NCBI GenBank assembly: GCA_020632925.1
Contig: JACKER010000078.1
Location: 1-12,110, forward strand
Reading direction: 5' to 3'
Source of the DNA: Alphaproteobacteria bacterium
Lineage (GTDB): Bacteria > Myxococcota_A > UBA796 > GCA-2862545
Length of the DNA: 12,110 nt
The notes below the pieces were generated by a model, which was not told the DNA's origin, did no database searches, and saw only the letters and a list, made by a program, of their open reading frames with translations. A program made the translations under genes and the position numbers. Below, one piece after another: positions 6,599 through 12,110 of this stretch; positions within the stretch are counted from its first letter, which is position 1, and the number at the start of each line of letters is the position of its first letter.

Positions 6599-8560
6599 CT
6601 GAGCCGGCTTCTCCTGATCGACAACCACGACTCGTTCACCCGGAACCTGGCGCACCAGATCGCCCGGGTGAGCGGCGTCTTCCCGGAGATCGTCGCGAAC
6701 GACGCCGACTGGGACGGCGATCTGGCGGGGTACGCCGCGGCATTCATCTCGCCCGGGCCGGGCACCCCCGAGCGCGCCGAAGACCTCGGGCATTCCGCGA
6801 AGCTCCTCGACGGCGATCTCCCGGTGCTCGGCGTGTGCCTGGGGCTGCAGGCGCTCGTCCACCACCACGGGGGGCGCGTCGTTCGCGGAGAGCCGTTCCA
6901 CGGCCGCACGAGCCTCGTGCGGCACGACGGGACCGGGCTCTTCGAGGGGTTGCCCGATCCGCTCTCCGTGGTGCGCTACCACTCGCTCGTGTGCCGCGAT
7001 CTGCCCGCGTGCATCGAGCCCCTCGCGTGGACCGGCGACGTGCTCATGGCCGCGCGCCACCGCACCCGGCCCCACTTCGGCGTCCAGTTCCACCCCGAGA
7101 GCATCCTGACCGAAGCGGGGGATGCCCTGGTCCGCAACTTCCTCCGTGCGTGCGGGATCTCCGGCGAGTGGGCTGCGCCTCCCCCGCGCCCACGGCCGCC
7201 CGCCCAGCAGACCGTCGTGGTCCGCGAGCTCCCGCGCGCCGAGCCGCTCGACGCGTTCGTCCATCTCTACGGAGCGAGCGAGAACGCCTTCTGGATGGAC
7301 GCGCCGACGGGCGGGCGCCACGTCATGGGCGACGACGCGGGGCCTCTCGGGGGGCGGGTGCGGTACGAGGTCCGCGAGCCGCTCGTGTCGCTCGACATCG
7401 ACAAGACGTTCCGGTGGGTGACGCCTCTGTTCGAGTGGCTCGAGGGCGACCTGTCGTGGTCGCGGGCCGAGCGCCCCGCGGGGTGCCCGGCGATGCCCGG
7501 CTACTACGGCTACCTCGGGTACGAGCTGAAGGCCGACGGGCCCGACGGGCTCGGGCCGAACGCGCATGCGTCGCCCCTTCCCGACGCCCAGCTCGTGCGC
7601 GCCGACCGGCTGCTCGTGATCGAGGACGACCGGGCCGTGCTCGTGGCGCTCGACCACCCGAAGAACCGCGCCTGGATGGACGCCATCGCGGCACAGTGGC
7701 CGCCGCCGCCCGCTCCGCCGGTGGAGCGCGTCGTGCTCGGTGGGCCGCCGGTCCCCCGCATCCCGCCCGCCGACTACCTCGCGAAGATCCGCACGTCGCA
7801 GGCCTGGATCGCGGACGGCGAGACCTACGAGCTGTGCCTCACGAACCAGCTCGCGCTCGACCTCCCGTTCCGACCGCTCGACGCGTACCGCCAGCTCCGC
7901 GAGGCGAACCCGGCCCCCTACGCGGCCTACCTGCGCTTCGGCGAGATGGCCGTCCTGTCGACCTCTCCGGAGCGCTTCCTCCGAATCGACGCGTCGGGAT
8001 GGGCCGAAGCGCGCCCAATCAAGGGGACGGCCCGTCGTGGCGGGTCTCCCGAGGAGGACGAAGCGCTCGCCGCACGCCTCGGCGCCGGCGAGAAGGAGCG
8101 GGCCGAGAACCTGATGATCGTCGACCTCCTGCGCAACGACCTCGGGCGCGTGTGCGAGGTGGGCTCGGTGACGGTCCCGGAGCTCTTCGCGGTGGAGACC
8201 TATGCCTCCGTCCACCAGCTCGTCAGCAGCGTGCAGGGGCGTCTCCGCGCGGACACGAGCCCCTTCGAGGCCGTTCGGGCGTGCTTTCCGGGCGGCTCGA
8301 TGACGGGGGCCCCGAAGCCGCGGACGCTCCAGCTGATCGACGCGCTGGAGGGCGGCCCGCGTGGCGTGTACTCCGGGGCGCTCGGGTACATCGGGTTCGA
8401 CGGGACGGTGGACCTCTCCATCGTCATCCGCACGGTCGTGATGACGCCGGAGGGCGGGACGGTCGGGGTCGGCGGCGCCATCGTCGCCCTGTCCGACCCC
8501 GAGGCCGAGCTCGCGGAGGCCGCGCTCAAGGCCGAGATCCTGCTGGAGGCGCTGTCGTGA
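6599..8560 (+). CDS. pabAB: Fused aminodeoxychorismate synthase (PabA-PabB)
   Basis: A single chain of about 653 residues joining a class I glutamine amidotransferase to a chorismate-binding synthase. It makes 4-amino-4-deoxychorismate from chorismate and glutamine, the first step to p-aminobenzoate (folate or PABA-derived metabolites). The amidotransferase half starts LLLIDNHDSFT and has PGPGTP, the nucleophile Cys80 in GVCLG, and His165/Glu167 in FHPES. The synthase half has GYYGYLGYELK, ETYELCLTNQL, SPERFL, the diagnostic RPIKGT with Lys475, ENLMIVDLLRNDLGR, and PGGSMTGAPK. The Lys in PIKGT marks PabB; anthranilate synthases have Ala (PIAGT). With CTG 6599 as start the residue numbers of the amidotransferase triad match E. 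coli PabA closely. The stop overlaps the next gene's GTG. No PabC lyase gene is visible. Confidence 0.93.
   Translation: MSRLLLIDNHDSFTRNLAHQIARVSGVFPEIVANDADWDGDLAGYAAAFISPGPGTPERAEDLGHSAKLLDGDLPVLGVCLGLQALVHHHGGRVVRGEPFHGRTSLVRHDGTGLFEGLPDPLSVVRYHSLVCRDLPACIEPLAWTGDVLMAARHRTRPHFGVQFHPESILTEAGDALVRNFLRACGISGEWAAPPPRPRPPAQQTVVVRELPRAEPLDAFVHLYGASENAFWMDAPTGGRHVMGDDAGPLGGRVRYEVREPLVSLDIDKTFRWVTPLFEWLEGDLSWSRAERPAGCPAMPGYYGYLGYELKADGPDGLGPNAHASPLPDAQLVRADRLLVIEDDRAVLVALDHPKNRAWMDAIAAQWPPPPAPPVERVVLGGPPVPRIPPADYLAKIRTSQAWIADGETYELCLTNQLALDLPFRPLDAYRQLREANPAPYAAYLRFGEMAVLSTSPERFLRIDASGWAEARPIKGTARRGGSPEEDEALAARLGAGEKERAENLMIVDLLRNDLGRVCEVGSVTVPELFAVETYASVHQLVSSVQGRLRADTSPFEAVRACFPGGSMTGAPKPRTLQLIDALEGGPRGVYSGALGYIGFDGTVDLSIVIRTVVMTPEGGTVGVGGAIVALSDPEAELAEAALKAEILLEALS
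8545..8549 (+). promoter_or_regulatory. Ribosome binding site fixing the GTG start of the pentapeptide gene
   Basis: GGAGG inside the end of pabAB lies 7 nt before GTG at 8557. It decides the start in a frame that is open for more than 2 kb upstream. Confidence 0.75.
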
Positions 8561-9129
8561 ATCTGGTGGACGGGAGCGGGTACGAAGGCCTCGTGGAGGC
8601 GGACCTCGAAGACCGTGTGCTGCGGGACGTGCGGTTCGAGGACGCCACGCTGCGCGGGTGCCGGTGGAACGCCGTCACCCTGCGGGACTGCGTGTTCGTG
8701 GACTGCACGTTCGAGGCCTGCGAGCTCGTGGGTGTGAAGCTGCCGGGCTGCACGATGAACGGCGTGCGGTTCGAGCGGTGCCGGATGATGGGGATCGACT
8801 TCACCGACCTGCGGCAGATCGTGGTCCAGCTGGAGTTCTCGGACAGCCTGCTCGACTACGGCGGCTTCTCGGGAATGCAGCTCCCCCGCACGCGCTTCGC
8901 GGACTGCCGCATGCGGGAGGTCGACTTCAGCAGCGCGGGCCTCGACGGCTGCGTGTTCACGGGCAGCGACCTCGGCGGCGCCACGTTCAACCACGCGTCA
9001 CTCGTGGGAGCCGACCTGCGCGGGGCCACGGACGTGGGATTCGACCCGCGGCTCGTGAAGCTGGGCCGCACGAAGCTCGATCCCGAAGCCGTCCTCGACC
9101 TGGCGAAGCGGCTCGGGATCGAGGTCTGA
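8557..9129 (+). CDS. Pentapeptide-repeat protein, Qnr/McbG-like
   Basis: A 190-residue right-handed beta-helix protein. From about residue 20 to 160 it is built from repeats with Phe or Leu at the central position and Cys/Ala/Gly/Asp around it, for example CVFVDCTFEACEL, CTMNGVRFERCRM, TRFADCRMREVDF, CVFTGSDLGGATF. A break near DFTDLRQIVVQLEF resembles the loop region that interrupts the helix in Qnr-type proteins, and the C-terminal tail (FDPRLVKLGRTKLDPEAVLDLAKRLGIEV region) matches the usual end of that family. Family members such as McbG, MfpA and Qnr mimic DNA and protect gyrase or topoisomerase IV, but many relatives have unknown roles. The GTG start overlaps the PabAB stop (GTGA) and has a GGAGG 7 nt upstream, so the two are translationally coupled. 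The family call is strong; gyrase protection is inference. Confidence 0.9.
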   Translation: MNLVDGSGYEGLVEADLEDRVLRDVRFEDATLRGCRWNAVTLRDCVFVDCTFEACELVGVKLPGCTMNGVRFERCRMMGIDFTDLRQIVVQLEFSDSLLDYGGFSGMQLPRTRFADCRMREVDFSSAGLDGCVFTGSDLGGATFNHASLVGADLRGATDVGFDPRLVKLGRTKLDPEAVLDLAKRLGIEV

Positions 9130-9146
9130 CGCCAAGAGACGAAGAG

Positions 9147-9166
9147 CCCGGAGGTCTCCCTCCAGG
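9147..9166 (-). terminator. Hairpin between convergent genes
   Basis: On the minus strand CCTGGAGG and CCTCCGGG pair over 8 bp (one T-G wobble) around a GAGA loop; the plus strand forms the same stem with one mismatch. It lies 17 bp after the pentapeptide stop and 27 bp after the amt stop, so it could terminate both. There is no U-tract. Confidence 0.4.
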
Positions 9167-9191
9167 CTCCAGGCTCCCGGCTCCAGGCTCC
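9161..9191. repeat. Heptamer tandem repeat (TCCAGGC)
   Basis: Four consecutive 7-bp units begin at 9161, 9168, 9175 and 9182: TCCAGGC twice, TCCCGGC, TCCAGGC, then a decayed TCCGCC. The array ends against the amt stop codon. It is the same period as the GGGTGTT arrays near 10669 and 11697 but a different sequence. Confidence 0.85.
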
Positions 9192-9193
9192 GC

Positions 9194-10471
9194 CTACTTC
9201 GCGGCGAGCGGGTGCCGCGCCTCCTCCGTCGTGAGGAGCAGGAAGTCCCCGTAGGCCTCCTGGCCGTGCTCCCCGGCGTCGAGCCCACCGAGCTCCTCCT
9301 CGAGGTCCACGCGCAGCCCGAAGATCCGGTCCGCGGCCTTGAAGAGCCCGAAGCTGACCGGCACGCAGAACGCCGCGGTCGCCCCGATGCCCACGAGCTG
9401 CGAGACCACGCTCACCTCCGGGACGAAGAGCCCGACCGCGAGCGTGCCCCACACGCCGCAGACGAGGTGCACGGGCACCGCACCGACCGGGTCGTCGATC
9501 TCCATGTTCACGAGCGCCGCAGTCGCCACGAGCGACAGGGCCCCGCCGATCCCGCCGACCACGATGGACGCCATCGGGGTCAGCACGTCCGCCCCCGCCG
9601 TCACCGCGACGAGCCCGGCGAGCGCGCCGTTCAGCGCCATCGACAGGTCCGGCTTCTTCTCGATGGCCCAGGACAGCATCGCCGCCACCAGCACGCCGCT
9701 CGCGGCCGCCAGGGTCGTCGTGACGACCGCGTAGGAGACCTGCGCCGGGTCCGCCGAGAGCACCGAGCCCCCGTTGAAGCCGTACCAGCCGAACCAGAGC
9801 AGCAGCACGCCGATCGCCGCGAGCGGCAGGCTGTGCATCTTCGGGTGCTGGCGGGTGTCCTCCGAGAACCGGTTGTGCCGCGCGCCCAGCATCAGCGCAC
9901 CCACGAGCGCCGCCCAGCCGCCGACCGAGTGCACGATGGTCGAGCCCGCGAAGTCGTGGAACGCCGCTTCCTTCAGCCAGCCGCCGCCCCAGTGCCACAT
10001 CCCGACGATCGGGTAGCAGAACGCCACGTACACCGCGGCGAACGCGAGGAAGGCCGAGAGGCGCACGCGCTCGGCCACCGCGCCCGACACGATGGTCGCG
10101 GCGGTCGCGGCGAACATCGCCTGGAACAGGAAGTCGGTCCAGTAGGTGTAGTGCCCGTCCGCGTAGGCGATGCCGAGCCCGCTCGCGTCCGTGCCGATCC
10201 CGAACCCCGCGAACCCGAACACGCCGCCCGCGTACGACTCCCCCGGGTACATCAGCGCGAATCCCACGGCGGCGTAGGTCAGCAGGCCGATCGCGAGCAC
10301 GCACAGGTTCTTGAACAGGATGTTCACGGTGTTCTTCGCCTGCCCCAGGCCCGCCTCGAGGCACGCGAACCCGAGGTGCATCAGGAACACCATGAAGGAC
10401 GCCATCAGCATCCACGTGTTGTTCACCCAGAACAGGGCATCGGCGGTGGTGAGCGCGACTTCGGATTCCAA
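9194..10471 (-). CDS. amtB: Ammonium transporter, Amt/MEP/Rh family
   Basis: A 425-residue multi-pass inner-membrane ammonium channel of normal family length. Both pore histidines are present: His181 in AGSTIVHSVGG and His335 in AVPVHLVCGVWGT. Asp173 (FHDFAG), gate Phe120 (FQAMF) and Phe232/Ser236 in WYGFNGGS also fit. The N-terminal stretch MHLGFACLEAGLGQAKNTVNILFKN is typical of the cyanobacterial/eukaryote-like Amt branch. The cytoplasmic tail (EEELGGLDAGEHGQEAY) keeps the conserved signature used for regulation by PII proteins. The start is a TTG at 10471, supported by GGAGG (10481-10485) 9 nt upstream and by the sigma-54 promoter before it. No glnK/glnB gene adjoins it, which is unusual because amtB and glnK are generally paired. 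It converges on the pentapeptide gene. Confidence 0.96.
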   Translation of the reverse strand: MESEVALTTADALFWVNNTWMLMASFMVFLMHLGFACLEAGLGQAKNTVNILFKNLCVLAIGLLTYAAVGFALMYPGESYAGGVFGFAGFGIGTDASGLGIAYADGHYTYWTDFLFQAMFAATAATIVSGAVAERVRLSAFLAFAAVYVAFCYPIVGMWHWGGGWLKEAAFHDFAGSTIVHSVGGWAALVGALMLGARHNRFSEDTRQHPKMHSLPLAAIGVLLLWFGWYGFNGGSVLSADPAQVSYAVVTTTLAAASGVLVAAMLSWAIEKKPDLSMALNGALAGLVAVTAGADVLTPMASIVVGGIGGALSLVATAALVNMEIDDPVGAVPVHLVCGVWGTLAVGLFVPEVSVVSQLVGIGATAAFCVPVSFGLFKAADRIFGLRVDLEEELGGLDAGEHGQEAYGDFLLLTTEEARHPLAAK

Positions 10472-10480
10472 GGGGCGTGT

Positions 10481-10485
10481 CCTCC
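10481..10485 (-). promoter_or_regulatory. Ribosome binding site supporting the TTG start of amtB
   Basis: GGAGG on the minus strand, 9 nt before TTG 10471. No ATG is available near the expected N-terminus; the next Met lies inside the first membrane helix. Confidence 0.65.
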
Positions 10486-10503
10486 AGCGGTTGCCGCCGC
10501 ATC

Positions 10504-10519
10504 AGCACGGACCGTGCCA
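10504..10519 (-). promoter_or_regulatory. Sigma-54 (RpoN) -24/-12 promoter of amtB
   Basis: On the minus strand TGGCACGGTCCGTGCT matches the consensus TGGCACG-N4-TTGCW at all positions but one (GTGC for TTGC), with the invariant GG and GC correctly 10 bp apart. Transcription would start near 10493, giving a leader of about 22 nt that contains the GGAGG and leads to TTG 10471. This layout is internally consistent, and nitrogen-regulated ammonium transporters are classic RpoN targets. The element is also an inverted repeat (GCACGG-T-CCGTGC), so a repressor operator is an alternative reading. Confidence 0.7.
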
Positions 10520-10581
10520 GACCCTCGGATTCAGGGAAGTGTGCGCTGGGAGCGCTGCTTTCGATCGGCCCGCGCTCCGCG

Positions 10582-10617
10582 GGAATCCTACATGGATGTA
10601 GAATTGTGTTGGATTCC
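10582..10617. promoter_or_regulatory. Nested inverted repeats upstream of the sigma-54 promoter
   Basis: CTACAT-GG-ATGTAG (10588-10601) is a perfect 6-2-6 inverted repeat. It overlaps an outer pair GGAATCC (10582-10588) and GGATTCC (10611-10617). Its centre is about 100 bp upstream of the predicted amtB transcription start, the usual distance for an enhancer bound by a sigma-54 activator. It does not match the classic NtrC site. Confidence 0.45.
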
Positions 10618-10628
10618 TACGGGAATGT

Positions 10629-10667
10629 CGGAACTCGGATTCCGTTCGGGTCCGGGGTATTCGGACC
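10629..10667. promoter_or_regulatory. Further palindromic elements in the amtB upstream region
   Basis: CGGAA-CTCGGA-TTCCG (10629-10644) contains another GGATTCC. GGTCCG and CGGACC (10649-10667) form a 6-bp stem around a 7-nt loop. The second could instead end transcription of the hypothetical gene that reads toward amtB from 11497. The gap 10472-10792 otherwise shows no gene; its remaining open frames are shadows. Confidence 0.3.
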
Positions 10668-10668
10668 T

Positions 10669-10692
10669 GGGTGTTGGGTGTTGGGTGCTGGG
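10669..10692 (+). repeat. Heptamer repeat (GGGTGTT), left copy
   Basis: Two exact GGGTGTT units and a variant GGGTGCT followed by GGG. The same array occurs in reverse complement at 11697-11720, so the two face each other across the hypothetical gene. Confidence 0.85.
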
Positions 10693-10792
10693 CGGCTCAT
10701 CGCCAGGGTTTCTGATCATCGCATTCGACTTGTCCCGTGCACGCCTCAAGGGCATTCGTCGTGGTCTGACGTGAATGGCCCGGATGATCCAA

Positions 10793-11497
10793 TCAGAGCT
10801 TTTCCGGCTCGAGAATCGGGCTGATGGGTGACCACTCGATCGGAACCATGACCTGATTTTTCGGGCCCAATGCGCTCCGCAAATACTCCAGGCGGATCCG
10901 GTCAGCGATTCGCCATCCGATCTCATCGAGGTGGGACCAAATCAGCCTTCCGCGATCGAACTCGTGCCCCGAGGTCTCCGCGGGGTACCGACCCACGTGG
11001 ACCCACCCAAAGAGCTCGTCAAGCACGTCCAGTTCGTCGCTGGTGAAGGCGAGCGTCGTGAAGCCGGCCAGTTCTCGAAGGTCGTGGGTTCGCCATGTCT
11101 TGTCGATTGCGTTCCCACCAGTGTTCACCGGATCGTCCCCGTGAAGGCACATCGTCGCCTTGAGCCAACACTCGATGCCCATGGCCAACAGCATCACGTG
11201 GCCCCTCCCAGCCGCGGTATGGGTGCTCCGCTCCTCCGAGAATGCCCGACGACGCCTGAAGTGCTCCATGTTGGAGTCGAACACGGACGAGTCGCCCATG
11301 TCCCAACTCCAATCTCGATCGAACTCGGGGTTCACCGGATATGGCGTCGCGTTGTGGACGCGCAGCAGTTTGGCGCAGCGGAGGAGGTCATCTCCAGCGT
11401 GCGCCCATTCGTCTGGACTCCGAATGGCCTCACGCCAGCCCTTCACACGTGCCGACTCGGAATTGAAGTCGATCAGCCGATTCCGCTTCTTCCTCAT
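10793..11497 (-). CDS. Hypothetical protein, HEPN-like
   Basis: A 234-residue, helix-rich protein of unknown function. The central segment LLAMGIECWLKATMCLHGDDP (about 103-123), then TWRTHDLRELA (135-144) and GWVHVGRYPAE (164-174), follows a pattern seen in HEPN-like proteins: a helix with E..LKA, a later HDL..L, and a GRYP after the next helix. I see no canonical R-x4-6-H HEPN RNase motif, so it may be a non-catalytic or nucleotide-binding member. The start at ATG 11497 has GAGG (11503-11506) 5 nt upstream; a start 21 codons earlier would add an unconserved tail. Base composition is clearly lower than in neighbouring genes (three 60-base lines I counted are 53, 63 and 62% GC) and codon use is less biased, which suggests horizontal transfer. 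It has no partner gene beside it. Confidence 0.75.
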   Translation of the reverse strand: MRKKRNRLIDFNSESARVKGWREAIRSPDEWAHAGDDLLRCAKLLRVHNATPYPVNPEFDRDWSWDMGDSSVFDSNMEHFRRRRAFSEERSTHTAAGRGHVMLLAMGIECWLKATMCLHGDDPVNTGGNAIDKTWRTHDLRELAGFTTLAFTSDELDVLDELFGWVHVGRYPAETSGHEFDRGRLIWSHLDEIGWRIADRIRLEYLRSALGPKNQVMVPIEWSPISPILEPEKL

Positions 11498-11696
11498 GGA
11501 GACCTCGTGATGCGCCGTTCGCGCGTTAGCTCGCCCAAAGTGGCAAGGCCAGGCCGACAACGCCCCCGAAGCCTATGACGCACGTCCCGCGCCGCGCGTC
11601 GGGCCGCCGCAGGTCCGGGTCGTCCTGTCCGCAGCGAGACACGAACATTGAGACAGGTCTGATACAAAGCTTTAAACCGACAAAACACGACTACAC

Positions 11697-11720
11697 ACCA
11701 AACACCCAACACCCAACACC
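11697..11720 (-). repeat. Heptamer repeat (GGGTGTT), right copy, inverted
   Basis: On the plus strand this reads as AACACCC units (11701 and 11708) with partial units on both sides, the reverse complement of the array at 10669-10692. The preceding 11641-11700 is only about 42% GC and includes AAAGCTTT and a TTTAAA, the most AT-rich stretch of the window. I see no gene between 11498 and 11758. Confidence 0.85.
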
Positions 11721-11758
11721 AAAACTCCGGCCAACGCTCCACGCCCGATCGAGCCACC

Positions 11759-12110
11759 CTACGAGATCCGGAAGCCCCGCCAGTCCACCCCGTACTTCTT
11801 CACGCGGAGCCCCATGATGCGCTCCGAGATGCCCAGGACCCTCGCGGCAGCGGCCATGTTGCCCTTGTTCTCCTTCAGGGCGTCGAGGACGATCTCGCGC
11901 TCGACGGCCTCGAGCCGCGCCTCGAGCCCACCCCTCGCGACCTCGGTTCCGCTGGCGCGGCCGGTCTGGAGCGTGGGCGGGAGGTGGTGGCCGAGGATGA
12001 CGCCTTCGCGGGCGAGGAGGACGGCGCGCTCGATGCAGTTCTCGAGCTCGCGGACGTTGCCGGGCCAGTGGTACGCCCGGAAGAGCTGGAGCACGTCCGG
12101 CGTCACGCCG
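11759..12110 (-). CDS. Sigma-54-dependent transcriptional activator, C-terminal part (NtrC/NifA-type)
   Basis: Partial gene: its 5' part lies beyond the right edge, and the visible 116 or so residues are the C-terminus. The end of the AAA+ domain is recognisable from FRAYHWPGNVRELENCIERAVLLA, whose GNVRELEN carries the sensor-II arginine. After a short linker comes a Fis-type helix-turn-helix: EREIVLDALKENKGNMAAAARVLGISERIMGLRVKKYGVD. The SERIMGLRVKKYGVD form resembles NifA-like activators more than NtrC itself, but the sensory domain is needed to decide. The frame is open to the window edge, so the apparent GTG at 12106 is internal. It reads toward the ammonium transporter, which has a sigma-54 promoter, making regulation of that gene plausible. 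Confidence 0.93.
   Translation of the reverse strand, partial: GVTPDVLQLFRAYHWPGNVRELENCIERAVLLAREGVILGHHLPPTLQTGRASGTEVARGGLEARLEAVEREIVLDALKENKGNMAAAARVLGISERIMGLRVKKYGVDWRGFRIS

Noticed and set aside
6599..8560. Reading the synthase as an anthranilate synthase (TrpE-TrpG fusion)
   Set aside because: The RPIKGT lysine is characteristic of PabB; anthranilate synthases have PIAGT. No trp genes are nearby.
8856..10508. Long minus-strand open frame of 550 codons
   Set aside because: It is an Arg/Gly/Ala-rich shadow of the amtB gene in another frame, with no motifs of its own.
10588..10926. Minus-strand frame across the amtB upstream region
   Set aside because: It overlaps the end of the HEPN-like gene, runs through the repeats and palindromes, and shows no protein-like features.
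11521..11580. GTTAGC near a lone cassette-like gene, considered as an integron attC site
   Set aside because: It does not fit GTTRRRY, no matching RYYYAAC partner or folded attC structure could be found, and no integrase is present.
11494..11757. Small minus-strand frame reading CWVLGVWC
   Set aside because: It is the translation of the GGGTGTT heptamer array and flanking DNA, without ribosome binding site or conserved sequence.

Overview
The window is very GC-rich (about 70% in most lines I counted), densely packed and full of long antisense shadow frames. Lipoprotein-type signals, LolCDE/MacB-type transport genes, a PDZ/zinc-ribbon membrane protein, a sigma-54 activator and heptameric intergenic repeats together suggest a Gram-negative Myxococcota/deltaproteobacterium-like chromosome. 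That placement is an inference; no rRNA or tRNA is present to confirm it.

Layout: (1) 1-215 holds three tandem copies of a 46-bp unit in front of a three-gene ABC exporter operon (216-3420): one ATPase and two different FtsX-like permeases, in LolCDE/MacB style. (2) 3532-5654 is a co-oriented set of three genes for exported proteins: a small secreted protein of unknown function, a START/SRPBCC-like protein and a lipoprotein of the endonuclease/exonuclease/phosphatase family resembling neutral sphingomyelinases. (3) 5661-6539 (minus) encodes a membrane-anchored protein with a CxxC...CxxC knuckle and a PDZ domain. It is divergent from (4) a fused aminodeoxychorismate synthase (PabA-PabB, 6599-8560), which apparently starts at a CTG and whose stop overlaps the GTG start of a Qnr/McbG-like pentapeptide-repeat protein (8557-9129). 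(5) 9194-10471 (minus) is an Amt ammonium transporter with a TTG start and a well-formed sigma-54 (-24/-12) promoter. (6) 10669-11720 is a lower-GC patch with one HEPN-like hypothetical gene, bracketed by heptamer repeats in inverted orientation. (7) 11759-12110 (minus) is the C-terminal part of an NtrC/NifA-type sigma-54 activator, cut by the window edge.

Two groupings deserve attention. The PabAB plus Qnr-like pair is translationally coupled and recalls the PABA-synthesis and gyrase-protection genes found in clusters for PABA-based gyrase poisons (albicidin, cystobactamid), although no NRPS is visible here. At the right end, a sigma-54 activator gene lies near a sigma-54-dependent ammonium transporter, with a foreign-looking cassette between them, which suggests a nitrogen-control locus interrupted by an insertion. 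Most other content is recognisable housekeeping or envelope function.
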